The notes under the pieces are model-generated. The model did no database searches and was not told where the DNA came from. It worked only from the letters and a program-made list of their open reading frames with translations. Below, piece by piece: positions 56,274 through 63,591 of a DNA stretch of 64,000 bases. This DNA comes from an uncultured Treponema sp. GTDB taxonomy: Bacteria; Spirochaetota; Spirochaetia; Treponematales; Treponemataceae. A program made the position numbers and the translations under genes. The first letter of the stretch is position 1. Every line of letters begins with the position of its first letter. The stretch is from assembly GCA_934699065.1 (NCBI GenBank), contig CAKUWD010000001.1, forward strand, positions 9,071-73,070, in the 5' to 3' direction.

Positions 56274-56633
56274 TTATTTCCAGCCTTCCCAGATTTTCTG
56301 GCACATTCCGACTGTCGCCTCAGTTTTTCCGTTGCGGCAAACAGGCTGTTTGAGAAGGGCGGCCTGATTTTCAAAAAGCTTCCCTTCTTTTTCGCTGTCT
56401 TCCAGGTACGCTATGCTGGCGTAATCCTTTGCCTTTTTATCAATCATTTCATCGAGGGCTGCATCTCGTCCGCCTTCCGTGCGGGCAAGGGCTGTCACAA
56501 CAGAGTCAAACTCTCCGGCCGACATCTCTTTTTCCTTGAGGTCCACAAACTGAAAAGGAATGCGGCGTTCCTTAAAAAATCTCTGCGCCGCCTTACAATC
56601 AAAACTTTTATTCGTTCCAAAAATCTGAATCAT
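56274..56633 (-). CDS. ArsC/Spx-family protein with altered active-site Cys
   Basis: 119 aa from ATG 56633: thioredoxin-like ArsC fold (IQIFGTNKSFDCKAAQRFFK, then RIPFQFVDLKEKEMSAGEF, LLKQPVCRNG). The usual first Cys of the motif is Ser, and a Cys appears three residues later, so arsenate reduction is unlikely. No arsenic operon nearby. The -10 TATACT (56640-56645) is six bases before the ATG, with no Shine-Dalgarno. A frame 31 residues longer is rejected. Confidence 0.75.
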   Translation of the reverse strand: MIQIFGTNKSFDCKAAQRFFKERRIPFQFVDLKEKEMSAGEFDSVVTALARTEGGRDAALDEMIDKKAKDYASIAYLEDSEKEGKLFENQAALLKQPVCRNGKTEATVGMCQKIWEGWK

Positions 56634-56938
56634 AAAATCAGTATAGCAGAAAACGCAACTATAAGTAACCAAATTGCAACCGGTCTTTGGTTTGCGGAGG
56701 GAAAATTGTGTGATATTATTATTCATATGGGCGCAACCGCCGCAAGCGGCGGTCGGGCTTTGCGGGGCTCCGGCTTTCGCCTTCGAACACGCTGAAGCGT
56801 GTTTTCGCTTCGCTCACCCCTACAATCCCTTGCGCAAAATAGAAAATCCGTTAAAATCGACAGTCCGTCGTGACTGTCGATTAGGATTTACCACAAAACC
56901 GCGCTCGTGAGATTTATCGAGCGGCGCAGGAGACTTAC
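56634..56938. repeat. 305-base spacer with four consecutive hairpins
   Basis: After the arsC-like promoter comes a GC-rich block: ACCGCCGC/GCGGCGGT (about 56736-56753), AACACGCT/AGCGTGTT (about 56787-56804), TCGACAGT/ACTGTCGA (about 56859-56882) and CGCTCG/CGAGCG (about 56905-56926). The last contains GATTTATCGAGCG, the inverse of the CGCTCGATAAATC at 31076-31088. No gene is present. Confidence 0.6.
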
Positions 56939-57619
56939 ATGAACTTTTCCGAAAAACTGCAAATACTCAGAAAAAACAAAGGCCTCACACAGGAAGCGCT
57001 GGCCGACAAGCTCAACGTTTCCCGCCAGGCCGTAGCAAAATGGGAAAGCGGACAAGCCTACCCCGACATCTCAAACCTCATACAAATCAGCGACCTGATG
57101 AGCGTAACTGTAGATTACCTTGTGCGCGACCAGCAGTGTATGATGACCGTGACAGACGGTACCAGCTCGGGTCACGCCGACCTCGACGAGCTCATCACCT
57201 TCCGTCTTGAAGCAAACGTAAATACATACGCTGCCTTTATGAATGAAACAGACTCTACCCGCCTCGACTCCCACGACTTCCGCTACACAAACGGAGACTA
57301 CACCTATCACGACACTTACGTAGGCGGAGAGCAGTTTGCCGGCGAAGAAGCCATCTGGAAAAAAGGAAAAACTCTATACGCCATGAACTACCTTGGCCGC
57401 GTACTCGAAAAAGAATTCAGCGGAAACTTTCTGAAAGAAGCCTTACGCGCCGCCGACCACAAAATGCCCTACCGCGGCCCCGAATACTACCAGAGCGGAG
57501 AGTACACCTACAAGTGCTCAGTAAACGGAGACTTTATCTGGTTCCAGGGCTACGAAGAAATCTACTTCCACGACAAAAAAGTCTATGAATGTTTTTTCCA
57601 CGGAGGAGAGATGAAATGA
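56939..57619 (+). CDS. Xre-family regulator with C-terminal DUF5680 domain
   Basis: 226 aa. N-terminal helix-turn-helix (LRKNKGLTQEALADKLNVSR, QAVAKWESGQAYPD) and a C-terminal DUF5680 domain (YAMNYLGRVLEKEFSGNFLK, PYRGPEYYQSGEYTY, WFQGYEEIYF), a likely ligand-sensing part. Codon use is richer in C-ending codons than in neighbouring genes. Shine-Dalgarno AGGAG. Its stop overlaps the next start (ATGA). Confidence 0.9.
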   Translation: MNFSEKLQILRKNKGLTQEALADKLNVSRQAVAKWESGQAYPDISNLIQISDLMSVTVDYLVRDQQCMMTVTDGTSSGHADLDELITFRLEANVNTYAAFMNETDSTRLDSHDFRYTNGDYTYHDTYVGGEQFAGEEAIWKKGKTLYAMNYLGRVLEKEFSGNFLKEALRAADHKMPYRGPEYYQSGEYTYKCSVNGDFIWFQGYEEIYFHDKKVYECFFHGGEMK

Positions 57620-57907
57620 CAAGCGTCTCTCATCCAATTCCACCGGTCTGGAACTCTGAAAGCCGGATATTAATCCTCGGCACTATGCCCTCGCCAAAAA
57701 GCCGCGAAGCCGGATTTTTCTACATGCATCCGCAGAACAGATTCTGGAGTGTAATGGCTGAGGTCTTCGATGAAACTTTCTTGAATCCGAACAACTCCCC
57801 CGACCACACCGCCGCCATCGCCTAGCACCAGCCCCGCAAATGCCCAGTGGAGTAAAGAAAAACTGATTGAAAAATATAAAGCTATATTGAAGCTGCTTCA
57901 CGAATAA
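57616..57907 (+). pseudogene. Decayed DNA-deoxyinosine glycosylase (UDG-like)
   Basis: The first about 60 codons (ILILGTMPSPKSREAGFFYM, HPQNRFWSVMAEVF) match the N-terminus of deoxyinosine glycosylases of the uracil-DNA-glycosylase superfamily. The frame stops at 57825. Another frame then supplies the family C-terminus (STSPANAQWSKEKLIEKY, stop 57905-57907). The middle, roughly 80 residues, is missing, so an internal deletion has destroyed the gene. Confidence 0.8.
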
Positions 57908-58304
57908 ACTGGTCGCAATTTGCGACCAGTTCTTTTTGCTTGCTACCATTTCTTTTCTTAGGTGGAGTTTTTTCTGAGGAAAATGTCTTGTTCTCATCAC
58001 CCCATTCAAGCATCTTTACACGGGCAACAGGCTTTCCATTTTGTAATATAAGAATCATTGGGCTCTTTTCAGCTGCTTGTTGTAAGGATTCTGCATTTAA
58101 TTGGAACAATTCCAAATGCTCAGAAAAGAAATCTTCCAGAAAATGAGTGAGTACATTATCTACACTCTGATTGGATTTCTCGGCAAGCAGTTGCAGTTTT
58201 TCCACTGTTTTCTGCTCAAGTTCAAAATCTGTATCCGCCCATTTTTCCAATGGTGTAATTATTATATTTTCAAAATTGATTTTTTCATTATTTGAGTGTT
58301 TCAT
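57882..58304 (-). CDS. Hypothetical protein with a toxin-antitoxin-like C-terminal patch
   Basis: 140 aa from ATG 58304 with GAGGA ahead; a longer frame to 58430 only translates palindromes. N-terminal helices (LEKWADTDFELEQKTVEKLQ) and a central strand MILILQNGKPVARVKMLEW, reminiscent of PhdB/antitoxin-type proteins. The end (ELVANCDQF) is encoded by a copy of the GGTCGCAA palindrome. I do not recognise the family. Confidence 0.5.
   Translation of the reverse strand: MKHSNNEKINFENIIITPLEKWADTDFELEQKTVEKLQLLAEKSNQSVDNVLTHFLEDFFSEHLELFQLNAESLQQAAEKSPMILILQNGKPVARVKMLEWGDENKTFSSEKTPPKKRNGSKQKELVANCDQFIREAASI
57907..57931. repeat. GGTCGCAA palindrome, copy 1
   Basis: AACTGGTCGCAA, a central T, and its exact complement. 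Lies within the 3' end of the hypothetical gene and touches the stop codon of the glycosylase remnant. Confidence 0.85.
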
Positions 58305-58322
58305 AAATTCCTCGCATATCTT

Positions 58323-58345
58323 TAAGGTCGCAAATTGCGACCTTA
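58323..58345. repeat. GGTCGCAA palindrome, copy 2
   Basis: TAAGGTCGCAA, central A, exact complement. Located 19 bases upstream of the hypothetical gene's ATG. Confidence 0.85.
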
Positions 58346-58360
58346 GACAGTCATTATAAC

Positions 58361-58389
58361 CTTTAAGGTCACAGATTGTGACCTTAAAG
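58361..58389. repeat. GGTCACAA-type palindrome, copy 3
   Basis: 13-base arms CTTTAAGGTCACA with a 3-base centre. The A-variant (GTCACA) rather than GTCGCA. Confidence 0.85.
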
Positions 58390-58403
58390 ACTTCTTCGTT
58401 CAT

Positions 58404-58432
58404 TTTTGAGGTCGCAATTTGCGACCTCAAAA
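58404..58432. repeat. GGTCGCAA palindrome, copy 4
   Basis: 14-base perfect arms TTTTGAGGTCGCAA with a single central T, the longest copy. It sits between the hypothetical gene and the 3' end of the ORF6N gene. Confidence 0.88.
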
Positions 58433-58459
58433 CTTTTACTCATTGGAATTATCTTTCTG

Positions 58460-59014
58460 CTAACTGCCTACGAATCCAATTTTTCTACTTGTTTGTGGCT
58501 GATCAATCAGATTATTCAAAACCTGTATAATCTGATTGATTTTCTTATCCTGTTCAGAAAATTTTTTATCGCAATGGTCTATATGAAGCAAGAGGAGTCG
58601 CCGGATTTCTGCAAGTTCCTCCTTATCATCAGTTTTCACAATCTGAGAGCTGACATAATGACGAAGTTTCACAAAGGCATCCATTATCCGGATACTTACT
58701 TGAATTGCCGTAGGACTGTGAAGAACTGCAGAGAGCATTGCTACACCTTGCTCGGTGAAGACGTAAGGCAAGACTGTAGAATGCTTCAAGCTTTTGAACC
58801 GGTCACAATTTGTGACCAGTTCATTCATTTCTTGATTATTTAATTGAAATCTAAACTCTTCGGGAAAACGCTCAATATTACGCTTAACTGCCTGGTTAAT
58901 GACTTTCGTTTCCACCCCGTACAATTCCGCAAGGTCACGGTCAATCATAACCTGCTTTCCACGAATCATAAAAATCTTACTTTCAACCAAAATTGGTGTA
59001 ATTTCATTTTCCAT
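58460..59014 (-). CDS. ORF6N-domain protein
   Basis: 184 aa. N-terminal ORF6N/KilA-N-like DNA-binding domain: IFMIRGKQVMIDRDLAELYG, then LPYVFTEQGVAMLSAVLHSP. The C-terminus is a coiled coil (HCDKKFSEQDKKINQIIQVL). Phage-derived regulator or accessory gene. Residues near 64-72 (ELVTNCDRF) are encoded by a palindrome copy. TATAAT at 59021-59026 is six bases from the ATG, with no Shine-Dalgarno. Confidence 0.88.
   Translation of the reverse strand: MENEITPILVESKIFMIRGKQVMIDRDLAELYGVETKVINQAVKRNIERFPEEFRFQLNNQEMNELVTNCDRFKSLKHSTVLPYVFTEQGVAMLSAVLHSPTAIQVSIRIMDAFVKLRHYVSSQIVKTDDKEELAEIRRLLLLHIDHCDKKFSEQDKKINQIIQVLNNLIDQPQTSRKIGFVGS
58796..58822. repeat. GGTCACAA-type palindrome, copy 5, inside the ORF6N gene
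   Basis: GAACCGGTCACAA, central T, TTGTGACCAGTTC, one mismatch. It is read through as ELVTNCDRF in the ORF6N protein, so the palindrome is compatible with coding. Confidence 0.8.
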
Positions 59015-59047
59015 ACCACAATTATATTCTACGTATATCTGAAAAAC

Positions 59048-59066
59048 ATTAAGTTAGAAACTTAAT
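59048..59066. promoter_or_regulatory. Operator-like palindrome ATTAAGTT-AGA-AACTTAAT
   Basis: Perfect 8-base arms around AGA, between the divergent ORF6N and Xre genes. It overlaps the -35 region of the ORF6N promoter and lies 28 bases upstream of the Xre -35. An almost identical site is found at 61179-61197. Confidence 0.65.
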
Positions 59067-59093
59067 GACAGAACAAAACGCAAAATAGATTTC

Positions 59094-59122
59094 TTGCCCA
59101 TCAGCTAAAAATTTATTATTTT
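59094..59122 (+). promoter_or_regulatory. Promoter of the Xre gene at 59129, leaderless type
   Basis: TTGCCC (59094-59099), 17 bases, TATTTT (59117-59122), then six bases to the ATG. No Shine-Dalgarno. Confidence 0.5.
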
Positions 59123-59128
59123 TTATAT

Positions 59129-59518
59129 ATGCAGACTGATAATGGTCTTATTTTTTCAATTCCCACAATTGATGTTCCAGCAACTTCCCAAAACCTAAAA
59201 AAGTTGCGAGAGAATAATAACATCACTGTGTCCCAAATTCAAAAGCTTCTTGGCATGGAAAATCCTCAGTCAATATACACATGGGAGAATCCAGAGAAAA
59301 AATATCTCCCCCGAATTGACAATCTCATCACCCTTGCAAAATTATATAAAGTCTCCCTAGACGAGCTTATTGTAATAAAAGAAGAAAACTCTATTCTTGA
59401 AATTAAAGAAGCAAGACCTCTATATGGTATCTCAAAAGAAATATTTGACTTCATTACAGACAATGCAAGTAAAGAAACTAAAATTGCTTTAAAAAAATAT
59501 TACTTATTGTCTTTATGA
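59129..59518 (+). CDS. Xre/Cro-type regulator
   Basis: 129 aa. Helix-turn-helix at about residues 20-80 (LKKLRENNNITVSQIQKLLG, PRIDNLITLAKLYKVSLDEL), then a short helical C-terminus (FDFITDNASKETKIALKKYY) that may dimerise. It probably binds the shared palindrome at 59048 and 61179. Its 3' end overlaps the convergent 538-aa gene by 19 bases. Confidence 0.85.
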   Translation: MQTDNGLIFSIPTIDVPATSQNLKKLRENNNITVSQIQKLLGMENPQSIYTWENPEKKYLPRIDNLITLAKLYKVSLDELIVIKEENSILEIKEARPLYGISKEIFDFITDNASKETKIALKKYYLLSL

Positions 59519-61116
59519 GAATACTCATATACAAAGTTATATAAATCATCATTTATTATTAATGCACGAACCACATCGCCTACAGAATCACTTGTTATGG
59601 AAACTCGTACCATAGGATAGTATCGCTTAAATGAATCTTCATTTGTTTTTATGTCCTTAAATATCTTTCTCCAATCTGAGTCACGTATTAAGAGGCTACG
59701 ATTTTGTTCAACAAGAAATTGACATCGATCTTTAGAAGATTGGTTCATCAATTCTGTAAACTTTTCTTCTTTAAGAGTCGTCTCCATAAATTTAAAATAA
59801 TCTATCATATTCTTTAGTAAATTAGTTTCTATTGTATTTTCTTTTGAATAAAACAAAAGATAATCTGATCTTGGAATATCAAAGCCTTTTTCACTTTTCT
59901 CAATTTCATTAGCTTTACTACTTAGCATTTCAGTTAGCATCTCAGAATTATCTTTTTCATCAGGACTCTTCTTTTTTTCTTCCTCCAAATAATTATCAAT
60001 AACCTTATCTGTATCAGAATAACCTTTCAATTCATCTTTTAGAATTTTCCGAACTTCTTCTATAGGAATATATACATTAACCTTATGATTTTTTGCACCT
60101 GCAAACACAAACTGTGCAAAGTAAGTAAAAATACTATAAGGGCGTTCTTCGTCCTGATCAATATCAAGCAAATCTTCTGTATTTTTTTCCTTTAAATAAA
60201 TTTTTGTATCTAAGACCTTTCTAATAAATGTCTCATAGCAATTTTTGTTATTATCTTTATCATCATCTTTTTTTTGATTATTCTGGAAGTTTATCAAACT
60301 ACATATTGTTCGTAAATCAAAGCCTAGCTCCAGGAATTCTTCTAATTTTTCTGAGAAACCAATACTATCAACAGGATACTCATTTAATGTTTCCTTAATA
60401 TAATTACAACAAACTCGTTTGGAAAAATGATCTCTTATAAAATCACCTAATTCAATATTTTCATTTCCTAAATACAAGTAATTAAACAGCACTAATTTTT
60501 CTTTTTCAGTAATATTCAGTTTTGATATGCGTTCACTTAATCGATTTGCTTCACATCTTGCTGGAATATCTATTGGAGTTTTTAGAATTGATTTTGCTAT
60601 TTCAACTGCTTTTCTTAATTGACCTTTTGTAATATCACCCTCTACAAACGCTTTATCTTTTAATCGAGATTCTACCATACAGCAAACTGCAAGAAGATAC
60701 ATATGATACGGCTCGCCTTGAGTTTTATTTCCAAAAATATAGTAAGTCTGATTGCATAACTCTTCTTCCCAATCATGATTTGTACATTGAGGCAAACTGG
60801 CTAAAATAGCATCGCCAGCATTTTCATTATATTCTGTAACAAGCTCCCTTGGGAAAAAATGGCACTCTGCGATTTTTAATGTTTCGTAATCACCAGAAGC
60901 TTCCCAGCCAATTTCCTTTTTATTATTACTGTCATAAGAAAACTCATGCTCTTTCGTTCGCACCAGACAATTGATTTTTATACCATCAATTGATTTATTT
61001 TCTTGCCATTCTGCCAGCGGTAGCTTTTTTATCATTTCAAGGCTTTCTAAATATACAGATGCCCATTCTTCTTTTGTAACCGATTTCGAAACATGCAGAT
61101 TTACAAAGATTCCCAT
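59500..61116 (-). CDS. Unrecognised 538-aa protein under Xre-type control
   Basis: Cytosolic, rich in Lys/Glu/Asn, no signal peptide or membrane span. The N-terminus (MGIFVNLHVSKSVTKEEWAS) reads like a small beta/alpha fold; the middle is helical with an Asp/Asn/Lys stretch (NQKKDDDKDNNKNCYE). No catalytic motif stands out. GAGG precedes the ATG by eight bases. An operator-like palindrome lies 63 bases upstream, and the convergent Xre gene is a likely regulator. Possible defence or stress effector, by context only. Confidence 0.55.
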   Translation of the reverse strand: MGIFVNLHVSKSVTKEEWASVYLESLEMIKKLPLAEWQENKSIDGIKINCLVRTKEHEFSYDSNNKKEIGWEASGDYETLKIAECHFFPRELVTEYNENAGDAILASLPQCTNHDWEEELCNQTYYIFGNKTQGEPYHMYLLAVCCMVESRLKDKAFVEGDITKGQLRKAVEIAKSILKTPIDIPARCEANRLSERISKLNITEKEKLVLFNYLYLGNENIELGDFIRDHFSKRVCCNYIKETLNEYPVDSIGFSEKLEEFLELGFDLRTICSLINFQNNQKKDDDKDNNKNCYETFIRKVLDTKIYLKEKNTEDLLDIDQDEERPYSIFTYFAQFVFAGAKNHKVNVYIPIEEVRKILKDELKGYSDTDKVIDNYLEEEKKKSPDEKDNSEMLTEMLSSKANEIEKSEKGFDIPRSDYLLFYSKENTIETNLLKNMIDYFKFMETTLKEEKFTELMNQSSKDRCQFLVEQNRSLLIRDSDWRKIFKDIKTNEDSFKRYYPMVRVSITSDSVGDVVRALIINDDLYNFVYEYSHKDNK

Positions 61117-61178
61117 AACTTATACCTCAATTATTTTAGTTTCATAATCAAATTATAAAGGCTGGTCGCATAGAATTC

Positions 61179-61197
61179 ATTAAATTAGAAACTTAAT
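61179..61197. promoter_or_regulatory. Second copy of the ATTAARTT-AGA-AACTTAAT palindrome
   Basis: Differs from 59048-59066 by one base (A for G at the sixth position). It lies upstream of the TATAAT (about 61155) of the 538-aa gene, so the two sites bracket the Xre/538-aa module. Confidence 0.65.
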
Positions 61198-61258
61198 AAA
61201 TATATTCAAAAATTGTTTGACACAATTCTTCAGTTTTTTTGAAACAAGAACTATATCT

Positions 61259-61525
61259 CTAACTCTCCCAAATCCTCTTTATTTCATCCTGTAATTCTGG
61301 ACTAAACACTTTCAAATCTTCCAGTGTTATTGCTTTTTCTTTCAACAAGCTGAGCAAGTTCAGCTTTAACATACTGCGTTTCATTTCAATAATCACCCCG
61401 GCAGATTGTTCTTCATCAAGCAGGAGCTTTGCAAGCTTGTGATTTAGCTTATCCATATATCGTTCCTGCCACTCTACAATTTTTACGCGGAACAGTTTCC
61501 AATCTGATTCTTTACAATTATCCAT
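61259..61525 (-). CDS. Hypothetical 88-aa protein downstream of the nucleoside hydrolase
   Basis: Helical, charged, no recognised motif (KLFRVKIVEWQERYMDKLNH). GGAGAA precedes the ATG. The five-base gap from the nucleoside hydrolase stop shows it is in the same operon, but no functional link can be stated. Confidence 0.6.
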   Translation of the reverse strand: MDNCKESDWKLFRVKIVEWQERYMDKLNHKLAKLLLDEEQSAGVIIEMKRSMLKLNLLSLLKEKAITLEDLKVFSPELQDEIKRIWES

Positions 61526-61530
61526 ATTTT

Positions 61531-62451
61531 CTATTCTCCATAATTCAACGACAGTTTCGCAAAAAAATCTTCCAGCAAATATCTTGAATCAATATCTGTG
61601 TAGATCCGTATCACCGGATTTCCCTTTCCGAAGCTTGACGAAGTATCTTCATTAACAAAGGGCGCCTCATGCTCAATATAGTGACCGCAGTCTGGATTCA
61701 GTGCAACGCCAATCGCAGGCGAATCACCAAGAGACCAGCTTTCGCCTTTTGTCCAGCCGGCGGAAGGCGAGTTGTTATAGGTAACCATATTTTCAAAAAG
61801 ATGTCGGCCGATTTTTCCGCATGGCAAAACTTTTTGTTGAAGTTCGGCAAGGCCCACGGTGATTGTTGCATAAACGTTAGAAGGAATAAGCCATAGATTT
61901 TTTGCATGACTCAAAACGTAATTTGCAGCAGCCACATCGTTTCCTGAATTGAATTCGCACCATGGTACTTCAGCTAGACCGTGAGTTCCAATCCAGACAA
62001 TTGTCATTCTATCTAAAATCTCCGGGCACTTTTTAATTGCAACCGCAACGTTAGTTATCGCTCCCTGACACAAAACAAAAAGCGGAGCTGTATCTTCGCG
62101 AAGGGCTTCTGAAATCAAAAAATCAACGGCAGGCGAAACTACCTCTTTGGCACTTGCCGGCCCAGCTGACTTCTCAAAATATTCCGCCCCCTTCGCGCCC
62201 GGCTCCCCCATAAAAACCGGAACCTCATTCATATCCATTGCATCAAGAATTGTGCAGACTTCATCATAACTGCGCTTCACCGAGCCCTCAGCAGCAAAGT
62301 GCTCTGCAAGAATTGCTTTCACCATCAGCTTGGGACTCATCAAAGCCTGGGCAATCGCAAAAGGATCATCAGCCTCACATGCAGCATCAGTATCAATAAT
62401 CACACGCAGCTTCTTATACTGCGGAACGTCAAATAACAATTTTGATTTCAT
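61531..62451 (-). CDS. Inosine/uridine-preferring nucleoside hydrolase family protein
   Basis: 306 aa. The calcium-binding N-terminal Asp cluster appears as IDTDAACEADDPFAIAQAL, a variant of DTDPGxDD; the late GNDVAAANYVLSHAKNLWLI region also fits. The variant acidic cluster leaves activity uncertain. Predicted to cleave N-glycosidic bonds of nucleosides for salvage. AGGAG precedes the ATG. Confidence 0.8.
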   Translation of the reverse strand: MKSKLLFDVPQYKKLRVIIDTDAACEADDPFAIAQALMSPKLMVKAILAEHFAAEGSVKRSYDEVCTILDAMDMNEVPVFMGEPGAKGAEYFEKSAGPASAKEVVSPAVDFLISEALREDTAPLFVLCQGAITNVAVAIKKCPEILDRMTIVWIGTHGLAEVPWCEFNSGNDVAAANYVLSHAKNLWLIPSNVYATITVGLAELQQKVLPCGKIGRHLFENMVTYNNSPSAGWTKGESWSLGDSPAIGVALNPDCGHYIEHEAPFVNEDTSSSFGKGNPVIRIYTDIDSRYLLEDFFAKLSLNYGE

Positions 62452-62533
62452 ATTTTTTACTCCTAAATCATTTTACCCCCTACCTGTAAACTTAGCAATT
62501 ACAAAGCGCCCTTTTACATGCTATACTTTCCTC

Positions 62534-63508
62534 ATGAAATCCATTCTCATCAACACAATAAAAATCACGCTGGCTGCCGTGCTTGCAATTCTCTGCGCAA
62601 AGATTCTCAAGCTGGACTTTGCAGTTTCTGCAGGTATCGTTGCGATTCTTTCGGTTCAGCCGACTAAAAAGGAAACTCTCCGCACAGCCCTTGCCCGCCT
62701 GCTTGCCTTTGTCCTGGCCCTTGTAATTTCCATCACGCTCTTTAATTTACTGGACTTTACGGTGCCAGTCTTTTTTCTTTATCTTTTGCTTTTTATTCTT
62801 GTCTGTCAGTGGCGCAAATGGATTTCTGCCATGGCAATGGATTCTGTTTTGATTTCACATTTTCTTTCTTTTGGGAAAACCGGCCCTGCTGAAATCAAAA
62901 ACGAAGTTCTTCTTTTTGTTCTTGGAGTTGCTTTTGGTATCCTTGTAAATCTTTTACTCCACAAAAAAGCTGATTATATTGAAGAATTGAAAAATCAAAC
63001 TGATGATAAGATAAAGCATGCCCTTCACAGAATGGCTCTGCGAATCCAAAATCCCGCTCTTGCAGATTACGACGGTTCATGCTTTGTCACACTTAATCAG
63101 AGCATCTTCACCGCCAAGAAACAGGCAGAAGAAAATTACAACAACCAGTTTTCAAAAAAAGATACCTTCGACTCCCGTTACCTGGAGATGCGGGAAAAGC
63201 AGACAAAGATTCTTTACGAAATGTTCAAGGCCGCAAAGTCTCTTGGCACAGTCCCAGACACCGCTACCCTCCTTTCAGACTTTCTCGAAAAGGTTTCAAA
63301 TGAATATCACAAGGATAATGATGTAAAAGCCCTGCTCGAAGAACTGGCCCTCATCCACGACAAAATGAAAAGTCTCCCCTTACCTCAAACCCGCACCGAA
63401 TTCGAAGACCGGGCAAATCTTTTTATCCTCATGGAACGTCTTAAAGAATTCTTGCAGATGAAACACGATTTTATGATTGCACAAAATTCCAAGACGACAT
63501 TTCAATAA
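62534..63508 (+). CDS. Aromatic acid exporter-like (FUSC/ArAE) membrane protein
   Basis: 324 aa. The N-terminal half has about five to six transmembrane segments (ITLAAVLAILCAKILKLDFA, VSAGIVAILSVQPTKKETLR) typical of the ArAE_1 family; the C-terminal half is a cytoplasmic helical domain. Start at ATG 62534; a longer frame from 62330 runs antisense to the hydrolase. The -10 TATACT (62522-62527) is six bases before the ATG, with no Shine-Dalgarno. Confidence 0.82.
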   Translation: MKSILINTIKITLAAVLAILCAKILKLDFAVSAGIVAILSVQPTKKETLRTALARLLAFVLALVISITLFNLLDFTVPVFFLYLLLFILVCQWRKWISAMAMDSVLISHFLSFGKTGPAEIKNEVLLFVLGVAFGILVNLLLHKKADYIEELKNQTDDKIKHALHRMALRIQNPALADYDGSCFVTLNQSIFTAKKQAEENYNNQFSKKDTFDSRYLEMREKQTKILYEMFKAAKSLGTVPDTATLLSDFLEKVSNEYHKDNDVKALLEELALIHDKMKSLPLPQTRTEFEDRANLFILMERLKEFLQMKHDFMIAQNSKTTFQ

Positions 63509-63548
63509 AATTTTATTTTTTACCCAACAAAATCTGCCCTTTCTCGAC

Positions 63549-63570
63549 TATAATATTGTAATCGATTACA
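63549..63570 (+). promoter_or_regulatory. Promoter -10 box and start-site palindrome of the sigma gene
   Basis: TATAAT (63549-63554) is followed by the 14-base perfect palindrome TGTAATCGATTACA (63557-63570), which covers the expected start site. A dimeric repressor bound there would block initiation. The -35 is weak. Confidence 0.6.
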
Positions 63571-63591
63571 TAGTAAAAAGTGGAGCTTACG

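Noticed and set aside
56674..56910. 78-codon plus-strand frame in the GC-rich spacer
   Set aside because: Made of hairpin repeats, no Shine-Dalgarno, low-complexity translation.
58305..58430. 42-residue extension of the hypothetical protein at 57882
   Set aside because: Consists of translated palindromes (RSQIATSK, LRSQFATLK); the ATG at 58304 has a proper ribosome binding site.
57907..58432. CRISPR array
   Set aside because: Repeats are palindromic but unevenly spaced, occur within genes and lack uniform spacers; no cas genes are present.
62330..62533. 68-residue N-terminal extension of the ArAE-like gene
   Set aside because: Antisense to the nucleoside hydrolase; the family N-terminus begins at 62534.
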